Shown: positions 1 through 9,612, counted from the stretch's first letter. The stretch is 64,000 nucleotides of DNA from Tepidibacter aestuarii (GCF_934924865.1 NZ_OW235315.1:3162001-3226000), one strand, 5' to 3'. The notes: a model not told the origin generated them from the letters alone. Numbers and translations: made by a program.

Positions 1-42
1 TATTCCAAACGATAAAATAATCGCAATAATAATCTGACTCAT
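1..42 (-). CDS. 5' end of a membrane protein gene, cut by the window edge
   Basis: Fourteen codons read from an ATG with an AGGTG ribosome binding site 6-10 bases upstream; the start of the product is MSQIIIAIILSFGI, a strongly hydrophobic first segment. It is co-directional with the dCMP deaminase gene and follows it closely, so it is probably in the same operon. In related Clostridia this position is often a polyprenyl-phosphate sugar-1-phosphate transferase (TagO/WecA type), but 14 residues cannot prove that. Confidence 0.5.
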   Translation of the reverse strand, partial: MSQIIIAIILSFGI

Positions 43-63
43 ATTTTCACCTCTTTAAATATT

Positions 64-552
64 TTAATATCCCATATCATTACTTAGGGAATCATCATTT
101 TCTATCCATTCATTTACGTGTATAATTCTAAAACTTTGATTAGTTTCCCTTATTATTACTTTTTCTATACCAGAATTTAATATAAGCCTTTTACACATAG
201 TACATGAATTGGCATTTTTTACAAGTTCTTTAGTCTTCATATCTTTTCCAACTAAATAAAGAACTGATCCAATCATATCTCTTCTACTAGCAGATATAAT
301 ACAGTTAGCTTCAGCATGAACACTTCTACACTTTTCATAGTTTTGACCCCTTGGAATATTCATCTTTTCCCTTAAACAATATCCCATATCACTACAATTT
401 TTTCTCCCCCTAGGAGCTCCAGTATACCCTGTAGATATTATCTCATCATTCTTGACAATAATAGCTCCATAATTACGTCTAAGGCATGTTCCTCTTTCAA
501 GAACTGATCTTGCTATATCTAAATAATAGTTATGTTTATCTCTTCTCTCCAT
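64..552 (-). CDS. dCMP deaminase (ComEB-type cytidine/deoxycytidylate deaminase)
   Basis: The product converts dCMP to dUMP, the precursor of thymidylate. The 162-residue protein has the zinc-dependent deaminase signature: HAE at 79-81 (zinc His plus proton-shuttle Glu) and CTMC at 117-120 (two zinc Cys). A Cys-rich loop around 53-75 is typical of the dCMP branch rather than free cytidine deaminases. Length fits the ComEB/dCMP deaminase family. It lies downstream of upp in the same orientation, a nucleotide-salvage neighbourhood, but a 310-bp gap holding a upp terminator separates the two, so it probably has its own promoter. Confidence 0.9.
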   Translation of the reverse strand: MERRDKHNYYLDIARSVLERGTCLRRNYGAIIVKNDEIISTGYTGAPRGRKNCSDMGYCLREKMNIPRGQNYEKCRSVHAEANCIISASRRDMIGSVLYLVGKDMKTKELVKNANSCTMCKRLILNSGIEKVIIRETNQSFRIIHVNEWIENDDSLSNDMGY

Positions 553-827
553 AAATTTTCCTCCATTACTTTAAAACTAAAATTCTAACCAAGCTATCTC
601 CATTATATTATGTATATAAACTATACACAAGTTAATTCATAATTCTACAGGAATAAATGTAAATAATTTCTATAAAATATACACTTTAGTTTTGCATATT
701 ATTTTTTTCAAATCATAAAAATAAAGATTTCAAAATACTCTTTTTTGTTTATTTTCTATTATTAAAATGAATACTTATGCATCTATATTGAATAATAAAA
801 CTTCTTGTATTTTAAAAATATTTTTAT
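553..827. other. intergenic region, no gene seen
   Basis: Very AT-rich spacer between the upp terminator and the dCMP deaminase gene. No credible reading frame. It should contain the promoter for the deaminase gene on the minus strand, but several TATAAT-like boxes compete and none is decisive. Confidence 0.4.
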
Positions 828-856
828 AAAAAAAGAGTGTGCCATATGACACACTC
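828..856 (-). terminator. intrinsic terminator after upp
   Basis: On the minus strand GAGTGTGTCAT pairs with ATGGCACACTC and is followed by seven T. It sits 7 bases after the upp stop codon. Confidence 0.9.
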
Positions 857-862
857 AAAGTA

Positions 863-1492
863 TTACTTAGTACCGTATAATCTATCTCCAGCATCTCCAA
901 GACCTGGAACTATATATCCGTGATCATTTAATTTTTCATCAATAGACGCTACATATATATCTACATCCGGGTGACATCTTTCAACTTCTGCTATACCTTC
1001 TGGGCAAGCCACTAGGTTTACAAGCTTAATGTATTTAGCGCCTCTCTTCTTTAAAACATCAATAGCAGCAACTGCAGAACCACCTGTAGCAAGCATAGGA
1101 TCTACTACTATAAATTCTCTCTCCTCTATATCAGCAGGAAACTTTGAGTAGTACTCAACTGGCTTTAAAGTTTCCGGATCTCTGTAAAGACCTACATGTC
1201 CAACCTTAGCTGCTGGAACTAACTCAAGTATTCCATCTACCATTCCAAGACCAGCTCTTAATATAGGTATTATTCCTAATTTCTTTCCTGATATAACCTT
1301 AGACTTAGTTTTTGTAACTGGAGTTTCAATTTCAACCTCTTCTAAAGCTAAATCTCTTGTTACTTCGTATCCCATAAGCATAGAAACTTCTTTTACTAAT
1401 TGTCTAAAATCCTTAGAACCCGTATTCTTATCTCTTATAAGAGTTAACTTATGTTGTATTAATGGATGATTCATCATAACTACTTTTGACAT
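863..1492 (-). CDS. upp: uracil phosphoribosyltransferase
   Basis: Makes UMP from uracil and PRPP (pyrimidine salvage, cytoplasm). The 209-residue length is standard. The PRPP-binding motif [10 protein letters not shown] is at 131-140, and the C-terminal uracil-binding stretch [13 protein letters not shown] near 192-204 is intact. Start ATG is preceded by GGGAGG. It follows rpiB with a 23-bp gap in the same direction, so the two are likely co-transcribed, with the terminator right after upp ending the unit. Confidence 0.98.
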   Translation of the reverse strand: MSKVVMMNHPLIQHKLTLIRDKNTGSKDFRQLVKEVSMLMGYEVTRDLALEEVEIETPVTKTKSKVISGKKLGIIPILRAGLGMVDGILELVPAAKVGHVGLYRDPETLKPVEYYSKFPADIEEREFIVVDPMLATGGSAVAAIDVLKKRGAKYIKLVNLVACPEGIAEVERCHPDVDIYVASIDEKLNDHGYIVPGLGDAGDRLYGTK

Positions 1493-1515
1493 TTAATTTG
1501 CCTCCCTTTAAAAAT

Positions 1516-1965
1516 CTATTTAGAATATTTTTTTTCTATTTCTGTTATCTTATCAACTCTTCTTTGATGTCTATCGCCTTCAAACTCAGTGCTAACCCAT
1601 GCATCTATTATCTCAAGAGCCAGTCCTCTTCCAACTACTCTCTCTCCTAAAGATATCATGTTAGCATTATTGTGAGCCTTAGACATTTTAGCTGAGAAAG
1701 TATCAGAAACAACAGCACATCTTATTCCTGGCACCTTATTAGCTGCTAAAGATATCCCTATTCCTGTTCCACAGCAAAGTATTCCTTCTTCAACCTCACC
1801 ACTCATTACAGCCTCAGCAACTTTAACTCCATAATCTGGATAGTCAACAGAATCCAATGAGTCAGTTCCAAAATCAACAATTTCATATTCACCTTGTAGG
1901 TGCTTTTTAATCTCTTCCTTTAAATTGTATCCTCCATGGTCACTTGCAATTCCTATTTTCTTCAC
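1516..1965 (-). CDS. rpiB: ribose-5-phosphate isomerase B
   Basis: Interconverts ribose-5-P and ribulose-5-P in the pentose phosphate pathway. The 149-residue RpiB/LacAB-fold protein has the N-terminal phosphate loop SDHGGYNLK (8-16), the DYPDYG motif (41-46) and the active-site CCGTGIG loop (64-70, catalytic Cys at about 65). The start is GTG with GGAGGTG upstream. It leads a two-gene unit with upp. GalB/LacA paralogs share the fold, but a lone 149-aa copy beside upp argues for RpiB. Confidence 0.95.
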   Translation of the reverse strand: MKKIGIASDHGGYNLKEEIKKHLQGEYEIVDFGTDSLDSVDYPDYGVKVAEAVMSGEVEEGILCCGTGIGISLAANKVPGIRCAVVSDTFSAKMSKAHNNANMISLGERVVGRGLALEIIDAWVSTEFEGDRHQRRVDKITEIEKKYSK

Positions 1966-2211
1966 TTACGTTCACCTCCAAATTAATTTTAAAGCCTTTT
2001 TAATCGAATTAATTACAAACCTAATAGTATTTCGACATAAATTCTTATATTCCTTCTTTTTATTTTAATTTTTTTATGTTTTTTTATTTTTTCTTTTAAA
2101 TCTTATCTATTATTTTTAATGCTTTTATCTTTTTTATTTTCTTATCTCTTTAAATTTGTATAGACTGAAGATTTTTATGTTGCTCTGTATATTCATTTTA
2201 ATCCCAATACT

Positions 2212-2416
2212 AAAAATGATGCTCATCAAAATGTTAGCTACTTTTTGGTTAATATTTTACTATATAACTTAGATTGAGACGTTTAAATATACATAAAAAA
2301 AGTTCGTTGTCCGATCAACGGGAAGTTCAGAACTTTTAGGATATTTAATAAGGCTTAATCTATAGTTATATTTAAATATTAACCTAAGTAGCGGTATTTT
2401 TATGAGTATCATTTTT
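2212..2416 (-). repeat. nested-palindrome element, full copy E1
   Basis: About 205 bp that fold end to end. The outer arms (2212-2232 and 2396-2416) pair over about 20 bp with one mismatch and one G-U. Next comes the asymmetric internal loop GTTA/GGT, shared with the other full copies apart from one- or two-base changes, then a second stem (GCTACTTTTGGTTAATATTT against AAATATTAACC..AGTAGC). A third long arm ends in AAGTTC/GAACTT and a small hairpin. In the minus-strand sense the copy starts 32 bp after the tsaC stop codon and ends in a T-run. See copies E2-E10. Confidence 0.85.
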
Positions 2417-2447
2417 CGCTTAAACGCATAAATCATCAAACTAAAAC

Positions 2448-3485
2448 CTATACAAATTTATACCCCGCCGCCTTTGTTAGACGATTCATTATAGCTTGCC
2501 CAATTCCACCCTTCTCAAACTCTTCAGAATATATAATATCCACACCTTTTTTATCCATTTCTCTCAAAGTTTTGAATAAGCTATAAGCTACTCCATTTAA
2601 ATCATCTCCAAGACCTATAACTTCACCTTTATACTTATCTTTATTTTTATTTATACACATAATCCCCACTTTTTTACCTTCTTTAACTTTTTCATCAACT
2701 AATCTGTTGATTTTATCCACATAATCCCCATCATCTTTTTTAACAATAAATACCTCTGCATTTGGAGCATAGTGAGTATATTTCATACCAGGTGCCTTTG
2801 CAATTATATTCTCGTTTTTTTCAAGTATTGCAGGATCAATAACAACTTTTCCTAAAACCTCACTTAATTCTTCAAGAGTTACTCCACCCGGTCTTAATAC
2901 CATAGGTATGTCCCCAGTTAAATCAAGAACTGTAGATTCAAGTCCAACATTTGAATCTCCTCCAAGTATAATACCATCAACTCTACCATTCATCTCTTCA
3001 TATACATTCTCCTCATCAGTAGGAGATGGTCTTCCGGATATATTTGCAGATGGACCTGCAACACATACTCCACTCTCCTTTATAAGGGATAGAGCTATAG
3101 GATGAGACGGCATTCTAACCGCAACGGTATCTAAGTTTCCGCTAGTAATAGCTGGCACTATATCCTTCTTTTTTAATACTATTGTTATAGGTCCCGGCCA
3201 GAACTTATCCATAACCTTATAAGCTCTCTCATCTATATCAGCAGCAATTTCATGAATCTTTTCTTTATCAGCAATATGAACTATCAAAGGATTGTCACTC
3301 GGTCTTCCTTTAGCTTCATATATCTTCTTAGCTGCTTTTTCATTAAGTGCATCAGCGCCTAATCCATAAACTGTTTCAGTTGGAAATATAACAGTTCCGC
3401 CGTCTCTTAAAATCTTTCCAAATTCCTGTATTTTATCTATATCAATATTATCCTTATCCATTTTGCAAACCAAAGTCTTTTTCAA
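2448..3485 (-). CDS. threonylcarbamoyl-AMP synthase (Sua5/TsaC type, long form)
   Basis: Makes L-threonylcarbamoyl-AMP from threonine, bicarbonate and ATP for the t6A37 modification of ANN-decoding tRNAs. The 345 residues divide into a YrdC/Sua5 catalytic domain (about 14-200; KxR-type motif in KGRPSDNPLIVHI, GPSANISGRPSPT near 143-155) and a C-terminal Sua5 domain (about 225-345), so this is the Sua5 rather than the short TsaC/YrdC form. Start TTG with GAGGTGAG upstream. It is followed by a nested-palindrome repeat that may serve as its terminator. It is co-directional with prfA, prmC and a ZIP transporter upstream, the usual clostridial arrangement. Confidence 0.95.
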   Translation of the reverse strand: MKKTLVCKMDKDNIDIDKIQEFGKILRDGGTVIFPTETVYGLGADALNEKAAKKIYEAKGRPSDNPLIVHIADKEKIHEIAADIDERAYKVMDKFWPGPITIVLKKKDIVPAITSGNLDTVAVRMPSHPIALSLIKESGVCVAGPSANISGRPSPTDEENVYEEMNGRVDGIILGGDSNVGLESTVLDLTGDIPMVLRPGGVTLEELSEVLGKVVIDPAILEKNENIIAKAPGMKYTHYAPNAEVFIVKKDDGDYVDKINRLVDEKVKEGKKVGIMCINKNKDKYKGEVIGLGDDLNGVAYSLFKTLREMDKKGVDIIYSEEFEKGGIGQAIMNRLTKAAGYKFV

Positions 3486-3507
3486 CTATCTCACCTCATC
3501 ATAAGTA

Positions 3508-4185
3508 TCAAAATATACTAACCATCAAAATTCCCAATAAAAACCCTGTTATAGTGTATATAGTTTTTGAATTAGGAAAAATCTCTTCTATAGTAACATA
3601 AAGCATCGTTCCAGATGCTATTGCCAAGAAAAAACCTACAAATCCATGAAATACCTCTCCAAAATAGGCACCTATATAGCTGCCTATTCCCATTGGAATA
3701 CCAGCGAGTATAGTAAATAGCATAACCTTTACTATATTCATTCTTCCTTTTATAAGGCTTAACGCCATGGCAATCCCCTCAGGAACATTATGTATACCTA
3801 TTACTATTACCAAAGTAATCCCAAGTGATTCTTTTAAACTAAAGGATGATCCTATAGCAAGCCCTTCAGGGAAATTATGTAATAAAACACTAAAAAATAT
3901 AAGATATCCAGTCTTCAACATACCTTCAAAATGAGTAAACTGCTTTATAATCATGCTGACAAAAACACCTACAAAGGTAAAAATTATAGCTAAATTAACA
4001 CCTATTGAATCCATAGCCTCAGTCAATAAATCAAAGGTAACTACAGACAACATGATGCCTCCTGCAAGACCCATAAACATACTTAAGTATCTATCAGCCT
4101 TATTCCTAAATATAAAAGCTATAACTCCACCAATAAAAGTACCAATAACCCCACACAAAAAACCAAGCAAAGTAATTTTAAGCAA
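3508..4185 (-). CDS. ZIP-family divalent metal transporter
   Basis: A 225-residue integral membrane protein with about seven to eight hydrophobic segments. Helix IV carries HNFPEGLAIG (about 102-111) and helix V carries HNVPEGIAMAL (about 132-142); these two HNxPEG motifs are the metal-binding hallmark of ZIP (ZupT-like) transporters that import Zn, Fe or Mn. The start chosen is TTG (MLKITLL) after a G-rich ribosome binding site. It lies between prfA and tsaC with short gaps and is probably co-transcribed. The metal specificity cannot be read from sequence. Confidence 0.92.
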   Translation of the reverse strand: MLKITLLGFLCGVIGTFIGGVIAFIFRNKADRYLSMFMGLAGGIMLSVVTFDLLTEAMDSIGVNLAIIFTFVGVFVSMIIKQFTHFEGMLKTGYLIFFSVLLHNFPEGLAIGSSFSLKESLGITLVIVIGIHNVPEGIAMALSLIKGRMNIVKVMLFTILAGIPMGIGSYIGAYFGEVFHGFVGFFLAIASGTMLYVTIEEIFPNSKTIYTITGFLLGILMVSIF

Positions 4186-4290
4186 AGCTACCCCCCCAAA
4201 CCATCTAATGCAACCATAAAAATTAATAATAATTTTCAGTTAGACACTCAATAAGTTTTATGAAAATTATGCTTAAAATATTCTTTTCTT

Positions 4291-4333
4291 AGAAAAAAAG
4301 CCCTAATATTATTCATAAGAATAACATAGGACT
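4291..4333 (-). terminator. intrinsic terminator after prfA
   Basis: Minus strand AGTCCTATGTTATTC pairs with GAATAATATTAGGGCT across a TTAT loop and is followed by seven T. It lies just past the prfA stop codon. Confidence 0.9.
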
Positions 4334-4339
4334 AATATT

Positions 4340-5410
4340 TTAGTTATTTACAGCCTTTAATTTTTCAGCTTGGTCAACAGTTATAAGTGAATCTATCATC
4401 TCATCTAATTGTCCCTCTATAAAACTATCTAACTTGTATAAAGTTAAGTTTATTCTATGATCAGTAATTCTTCCTTGAGGGAAGTTGTAAGTTCTAATTC
4501 TCTCAGATCTATCTCCAGTTCCAACCTGACTCTTTCTTTCAGCTGCTATTTCTTTATGTTGTTCAGCTTGTGCCTTATCAAACAATCTAGCCTTTAATAC
4601 CTTAAGTGCCTTTTCCTTATTCTTAAGCTGACTCTTTCCATCCTGACATGATACAACCTCTCCTGTTGGAAGATGCGTTATTCTTACAGCAGAATCGGTA
4701 GTATTAACACTCTGTCCACCGTTTCCTGAAGAACGGAAAACATCTATTCTTAAGTCATTAGGATTGATTTCTACTTCAACATCATCAACTTCTGGTAAAA
4801 CCGCAACAGTAGCAGTAGATGTATGTATTCTACCACCTGATTCTGTAGCTGGTATTCTTTGAACTCTGTGAACTCCAGACTCATACTTAAGTCTTGAATA
4901 TGCTCCTTTTCCCTTTATAGAGAAAGAAACCTCTTTGTATCCACCTACACCAGTTTCATTACTACTCATTAATTCTACTTTCCATCTTCTTGATTCTGCA
5001 TATCTACAATACATTCTAAATAAAGTTCCAGCAAAAAGTGCAGCTTCATCTCCACCAGCTCCACCTCTTATCTCAACGATAACATCCTTTTCATCATTAG
5101 GATCTTTAGGAACAAGTAAAAGCTTAAGCTCATCTTGTATGCTAGGTAAGTTATCTTCAAGCTCAGATAATTCCATCTTAGCAAGTTCTCTCAACTCTTC
5201 ATCAGATTCTTCTTGAAGTATTTGCTTTGATTCTTCAATTCCCGCAATAGCTTCCTTATATTCTCTATACTTCATAACTATAGGTTCTATTTCCGCATGC
5301 TCTTTAATATATTTTTGCCATTCAGATTGTCTGTTAATTACTTCAGGATCACCAATCTTTTGAGTTAAATCTTTATACTTATCTTCTATAATTTCAACTT
5401 TATCAAACAT
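4340..5410 (-). CDS. prfA: peptide chain release factor 1
   Basis: Recognises UAA and UAG and triggers peptide release on the ribosome. The 356-residue length is standard. The codon-reading PAT motif (PxT type, RF1-specific) is at 187-189 and the catalytic GGQ at 231-233 in the usual SGNGGQSVN context. The gene for the methylase that modifies the GGQ glutamine, prmC, lies 40 bp upstream in the same direction, the normal pairing. Confidence 0.98.
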   Translation of the reverse strand: MFDKVEIIEDKYKDLTQKIGDPEVINRQSEWQKYIKEHAEIEPIVMKYREYKEAIAGIEESKQILQEESDEELRELAKMELSELEDNLPSIQDELKLLLVPKDPNDEKDVIVEIRGGAGGDEAALFAGTLFRMYCRYAESRRWKVELMSSNETGVGGYKEVSFSIKGKGAYSRLKYESGVHRVQRIPATESGGRIHTSTATVAVLPEVDDVEVEINPNDLRIDVFRSSGNGGQSVNTTDSAVRITHLPTGEVVSCQDGKSQLKNKEKALKVLKARLFDKAQAEQHKEIAAERKSQVGTGDRSERIRTYNFPQGRITDHRINLTLYKLDSFIEGQLDEMIDSLITVDQAEKLKAVNN

Positions 5411-5450
5411 AAGTTTTCCACCTCTCTCAGTATATCAATTTTTCATTATA

Positions 5451-6296
5451 TCAAATTTTTGTCCCTATAACAACCCTTTCTATAGAAGCCAAATCTTCTA
5501 ATATCCTTATATCACCGTATCCATTTTGTATCATTATTTTTTTTACATCCTCAGCTTGATCATATCCCACTTCATAACCTAAGATTCCATTATCCTTTAT
5601 AAATTTAATAGAATCCTGAGTTATATTTCTATAAAAATCAAGTCCATCTTCTCCTCCATCAAGAGCTAAAGAAGGTTCATAGTCCTTAACATCTACCTCA
5701 AGACCAGATATATCAGCGCGTCTTATATAAGGAGGATTGGATACTATTATATCAAATTTAACATCTTCATTCTCAAGTGCTGAAAATACATTCGACTTTA
5801 AGAAAGTTATCTTATCTTCTACCTCATTATTCTTAGCATTAATACTTCCAACCTCAAGAGCATCATCTGATATATCAAGAGAATATACCTTTGAACCGTT
5901 TATATACTTAGCTAAAGATACACTTATAGCACCAGAGCCTGTTCCTATATCAACTATCAAAGGATTATCTATTTTTTTAGCCTGCTCTATGATATCTTCA
6001 ACCAACACTTCTGTATCTGGTCTTGGAATCAATACGCCCTCTTTAACAAAGAAATCAAGCCCCATAAACTCTTTCTTCCCTATAATATAAGCCATAGGTC
6101 TTCCTTTTCTTCTTTGCTTTAAAAGAGCTTCAATCCTATTTTCGTTCTTTTTAGAAATCTCTTCATCTAAATTAAGATGTATATAAAGTCTAGTTACATC
6201 AAGTACCTTACACATAGCAAGTTCAACATCAAGCTTTGCAGTAGTACTGTTGCTAAGCTCTCTTACCCACTTTTTCATCATCTGTCTTATAGTCAT
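5451..6296 (-). CDS. prmC: release factor glutamine methyltransferase PrmC
   Basis: Methylates the GGQ glutamine of release factors using SAM. The start is placed at the ATG of MTIRQMMKKWVREL because GAGGTGG lies 6-8 bases upstream; a longer frame exists but would begin further inside the preceding gene. The protein has 281 residues: a helical N-terminal substrate-binding domain, then a Rossmann SAM domain with DIGTGSGAIS at 116-125 and the catalytic NPPY at 187-190. The gene overlaps the DUF1385 gene by about 44 bp, which implies translational coupling. Confidence 0.95.
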   Translation of the reverse strand: MTIRQMMKKWVRELSNSTTAKLDVELAMCKVLDVTRLYIHLNLDEEISKKNENRIEALLKQRRKGRPMAYIIGKKEFMGLDFFVKEGVLIPRPDTEVLVEDIIEQAKKIDNPLIVDIGTGSGAISVSLAKYINGSKVYSLDISDDALEVGSINAKNNEVEDKITFLKSNVFSALENEDVKFDIIVSNPPYIRRADISGLEVDVKDYEPSLALDGGEDGLDFYRNITQDSIKFIKDNGILGYEVGYDQAEDVKKIMIQNGYGDIRILEDLASIERVVIGTKI

Positions 6297-7209
6297 TCTT
6301 TTCCACCTCTTCTTCAAGTGCAGCCTTTAGAGCACATAGCGCTACCTCTAACTGCTCATCATCTGGTTCTCTAGTCGTAATTTTTTGAAGCATCATTCCA
6401 GGTAATGAAATAATTCTTACAAATACATTATCGTACTTTCCAGCAATTTTTATAATCTCATATGATATACCAGCTACAATAGGTATACATACTAATCTAC
6501 TTAAAATTCTTACTAACGGATTTGGCCACCCAAATAAAAAGTATATAAGCATAGATACAATCATAACTATGAACATAAAATTCGTCCCACATCTTGGATG
6601 AAGAGTCGAAAATTTTCTTGCATTTTCTACAGTTAGATCAAGACCCTCCTCATAACAATAAATAGATTTATGCTCTGCTCCATGATATTGAAACACTCTT
6701 CTTATATCCTCGTTTAAAGATATAATCGAAACATACGCTAAAAATACTCCAATTCTAACTAATCCCTCTACAAAATTTAAAATCATCACATTATCAGTAA
6801 CTTTCTTTAATATACCACCTAAAAAAGTAGGTAATAATATGAACAATAAAATAGAAAATACTAAAGCTATGAACATAGAAAAATATATCAATATATCATT
6901 AGTCTTATCCTTAAACTTATCTTCTAAGAACTTTTCAAATTTAGAAGGTTCAACTTCTTCCTCTTCGTCAAAAAACTGAGCAGAAAAATTAAGAGCCTTA
7001 ATCCCTTCAACCATAGTTTCAAGAAGTATAAATCCACCTCTTAAAAATGGTATCTTGTTAAATCCCTTATCAATAACCCAGCTTTTAATATTCTTTTTAT
7101 CTATCTCAATATCTCCATCTGATTTTCTAACAGCCACAGCTATCTTATTTTGGTTCTTCATCATAACGCCTTCCATTACAGCTTGTCCTCCGACAGTACT
7201 TTTACTCAT
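6253..7209 (-). CDS. DUF1385 membrane protein
   Basis: The protein starts MSKSTVGGQAVMEGVMM, the classic opening of the DUF1385 family, with GGAGATGA upstream; the open frame extends 69 codons further upstream without a ribosome site and is not used. It has 318 residues with about four membrane segments and the conserved QYHGAEHK motif, followed by HPRCGTNF. In Firmicutes this gene usually lies beside rpmE, prmC and prfA. The biochemical role is unknown; the conserved His, Glu and Cys motifs in a membrane setting hint at an enzyme, but this is inference. Confidence 0.92.
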   Translation of the reverse strand: MSKSTVGGQAVMEGVMMKNQNKIAVAVRKSDGDIEIDKKNIKSWVIDKGFNKIPFLRGGFILLETMVEGIKALNFSAQFFDEEEEVEPSKFEKFLEDKFKDKTNDILIYFSMFIALVFSILLFILLPTFLGGILKKVTDNVMILNFVEGLVRIGVFLAYVSIISLNEDIRRVFQYHGAEHKSIYCYEEGLDLTVENARKFSTLHPRCGTNFMFIVMIVSMLIYFLFGWPNPLVRILSRLVCIPIVAGISYEIIKIAGKYDNVFVRIISLPGMMLQKITTREPDDEQLEVALCALKAALEEEVEKNDYKTDDEKVGKRA

Positions 7210-7435
7210 AGGCTCATCTCCTTTCCAATATATATTATCATAAAAATATAAAATTCGCACATATTCGTGAAACCTATGAATTAATTCTTTAAAGGTTTTA
7301 TTGTTTAAAATAGTTAATACTTCAGCTCTTTTATAAACGCTATCTATAGATTGAGACTTATATAATTTTATTATGCATAAAAGATTTTTTATTATAAATA
7401 TTTTTTTAGTCCACACAAACGCTGAAGAGCTACAT

Positions 7436-7641
7436 AAAAAATGACGCTCATTAAAATATTAGCTACTTTTCGGTCAACATTTTTCTATAAAACTTAGATT
7501 ACGGCGTTTAAATATGCGCTAAGAAACTTCTTTGTTTGACGATAACGAATTTAAGAAGTTTTAGAATATTTAATAAGACGTAATCTTTAGTTTTATAAAA
7601 ATGATGACTAAGTAGCGGTATTTCAATGAGCGTCATTTTTT
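7436..7641 (-). repeat. nested-palindrome element, full copy E2
   Basis: Outer arms of 17 perfect base pairs (core TGACGCTCATT with AATGAGCGTCA), one mismatch, then AAAT/ATTT. The internal loop reads ATTA/GGT here, one base off the family consensus GTTA/GGT. The third arm has AGATTACG/CGTAATCT and AAACTTC/GAAGTTT. Stem sequences differ from E1, E4, E6 and E7 but pairing is kept. In minus-strand sense it starts 16 bp after the stop codon of the 7657-8091 gene and ends in a T-run. Confidence 0.85.
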
Positions 7642-7656
7642 GCTTAATAGCCGAAT

Positions 7657-8091
7657 CTATGCATTAACAGTTTTCATTCTCTCATTTACAAGAGCTGCTA
7701 TTTCTGAGTTCTCATTCTTAAGATCCATCAAATACATAAAAACAGAACCCTTATACGGGATATTCTTCTTTATAACCGTATTTTCAAGACATTTTCTAAG
7801 AATAGCTATAATACAATCCTCATTATGATTTTCTTGACAATTCTTGCAATGAGCACAAGTATTAGCTATACCGGAGCATATTAAATCTTCTCCATAATAT
7901 TTAACATCATTCTTTGGAATCATGCTAGATGCACCCTCTATTTGTATAACACCTTTAAGCTTTGAAAATTCCAATAATTTTTTAGAATATCCAATCAAAC
8001 ATTTTTTATTATTACAATTTTCAGTATTGTAAAGTGGACATTCCTCACATATATTATTCAATATTTCTATAGTATCTAAAATATCACTCAT
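7657..8091 (-). CDS. Cys-rich conserved hypothetical protein
   Basis: A 144-residue soluble protein I do not recognise. It has thirteen Cys, including CEEC (15-18), NCNNKKC (26-32), a cluster CSGIANTCAHCKNC near 72-85 and two further Cys downstream. That spacing suggests an Fe-S or zinc site. It follows the siroheme-reductase-like gene by about 60 bp in the same direction and is probably co-transcribed, so an electron-transfer or redox-sensing role is plausible, but that is inference from position only. Confidence 0.75.
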   Translation of the reverse strand: MSDILDTIEILNNICEECPLYNTENCNNKKCLIGYSKKLLEFSKLKGVIQIEGASSMIPKNDVKYYGEDLICSGIANTCAHCKNCQENHNEDCIIAILRKCLENTVIKKNIPYKGSVFMYLMDLKNENSEIAALVNERMKTVNA

Positions 8092-8150
8092 GCAAATTTT
8101 CCCCCTATTAAGTATAATAAAGCGAAGCTTAATTCTAACCTATTGCTCTA

Positions 8151-8852
8151 TTATATAAAAGCTAAAAATTCTTCATCAACATGTTGTTTTTTATTTTCCT
8201 CAATATCTTTGTTTACAAATTTTTCAATTCCTATTCTATTTATAGTTCTAAAGATTCTTTCTTTTTTATTGCCCTCTTTTATATAAACATCAAGTACATG
8301 TTTTAAAGCAGCCTTCACATTCTCTCTAGATATATTGTTGTATATCTTTGTAGCATGTATAGGCTTAACAGTCGCTCCTCTACCTCCTATGTAAACATCA
8401 AACTTGTCTTTTCCTTTAGTTATAACTCCGAAATCTGCACATAAAGGATCGGTACAACCCCTTGGACATCCAGCTACCGCTATTTTAAAATCATGCGGAG
8501 TCTCGATCCCAAAGTATTCATTTTCAAGCTCTATTCCTAAATTAAGAGCTGTATCAAGTTGTCTTTTGCAAAGTCCTTCTCCTGCACTACAACCTTTAAC
8601 ATTTCTAACCTGAGCACCAAAATTACCTATCTTAAATCCAAACTCAGGTGCTACTTTTTCAACCTCTTGTAATTGCTCTAAACTTCCAACAACAACTAGT
8701 GTCTGTCTACTAGATAGTTTTACAACAGGAACCCCCATCTCTTTTAACTGACAAGATAAATCACATAAACTCTCAACACTTATAACTCCACAATTAGAAA
8801 CAAGTACAAGTGCAAAAGATCCATTAATTTGTTCAAACACAGCTTTAGCCAT
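8151..8852 (-). CDS. single-module nitrite/sulfite reductase-like siroheme/[4Fe-4S] protein
   Basis: The 233-residue protein contains a ferredoxin-like nitrite/sulfite reductase domain (about 1-70) and the siroheme-[4Fe-4S] signature: CSAGEGLC near 89-96 and CPRGC near 129-133. Full-length assimilatory sulfite or nitrite reductases have two such repeats and exceed 450 residues, so this is a half-size module as found in many anaerobes. No siroheme synthesis or partner flavoprotein gene is nearby, and the substrate (sulfite, nitrite or other) cannot be read. Start ATG with GGAGGA upstream; an adjacent Cys-rich gene follows. Confidence 0.85.
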   Translation of the reverse strand: MAKAVFEQINGSFALVLVSNCGVISVESLCDLSCQLKEMGVPVVKLSSRQTLVVVGSLEQLQEVEKVAPEFGFKIGNFGAQVRNVKGCSAGEGLCKRQLDTALNLGIELENEYFGIETPHDFKIAVAGCPRGCTDPLCADFGVITKGKDKFDVYIGGRGATVKPIHATKIYNNISRENVKAALKHVLDVYIKEGNKKERIFRTINRIGIEKFVNKDIEENKKQHVDEEFLAFI

Positions 8853-8970
8853 AATTTTCCTCCTCCAATCAGTTAGTATTATACCATTATTTTATATAAT
8901 CTTTAAATATGATATTTGTTGCAATACTCATTTTATGTATCCTATCTAATAATTCGCTTAATTTTTTTCA

Positions 8971-9003
8971 AAAAAATACATATAGGATATAACCCTATAT
9001 GTA
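8971..9003 (-). terminator. intrinsic terminator after tdk
   Basis: Minus strand TACATATAGGGTT pairs with ATCCTATATGTA and is followed by six T, immediately after the tdk stop codon. Confidence 0.88.
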
Positions 9004-9010
9004 TAATAAT

Positions 9011-9595
9011 TTAATCATCTTCTTTTATAATTACATGACATTTTCTGCATCTTGCTTCGTAACTTTCTGTAGCTCCAACCAATATTATTGGATCATCGTA
9101 TTTAGCAGGTTGTCCATTTATTAATCTCTGAGTTCTATGTGCAGGGTTTCCACAAACCATACATACAGCTTGAAGTTTCTCTACAAATTCAGCTACAGCT
9201 AAGAGCCTTGGCGTAGGACCAAAAGGCTCTCCCCTAAAGTCCATATCAAGTCCAGCTGTTATTACTCTTATCCCTTTATCTGCAAGGTCAAGAGCAATAT
9301 CAACAACTTCATCTTCAAAGAATTGAACCTCATCAATACCAACAACTTGTGTATCTGAATCTATATGATTGTAAATTTCTTTTGCACTCTTTATAGGAAT
9401 AGCAGTAACGCTTGACCCATTATGAGATACAACATCTTCATTACTATATCTATTGTCTATAGCTGGCTTGAATGCTACTACATTCTGCTTTGCTATCTTT
9501 GATCTTTTAAGTATTCTTATAAGTTCTTCACTTTTTCCACTATACATAGGGCCAATAACTACTTCTATGTATCCATGATGTACAGGTCTATACAT
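9011..9595 (-). CDS. tdk: thymidine kinase
   Basis: Phosphorylates thymidine to dTMP. The start is the ATG of [13 protein letters not shown], 6 bases after GGAGGAG; the frame stays open five codons further but that stretch is the ribosome binding site itself. The 194-residue protein has the Walker A loop [10 protein letters not shown] (15-24), the DEVQFF Walker B-like motif near 84-89, and a zinc lasso [13 protein letters not shown] plus CRKCH. This is the type II (TK1-like) family. A dispersed repeat lies directly upstream. Confidence 0.97.
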   Translation of the reverse strand: MYRPVHHGYIEVVIGPMYSGKSEELIRILKRSKIAKQNVVAFKPAIDNRYSNEDVVSHNGSSVTAIPIKSAKEIYNHIDSDTQVVGIDEVQFFEDEVVDIALDLADKGIRVITAGLDMDFRGEPFGPTPRLLAVAEFVEKLQAVCMVCGNPAHRTQRLINGQPAKYDDPIILVGATESYEARCRKCHVIIKEDD

Positions 9596-9612
9596 AAAAA
9601 TCTCCTCCAAAG

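Noticed and set aside
6297..7416. Long upstream extension of the DUF1385 frame and of prmC
   Set aside because: No ribosome binding site; the canonical family start MSKSTVGGQAVMEG follows GGAGATGA, and prmC has GAGGTGG before MTIRQMM.
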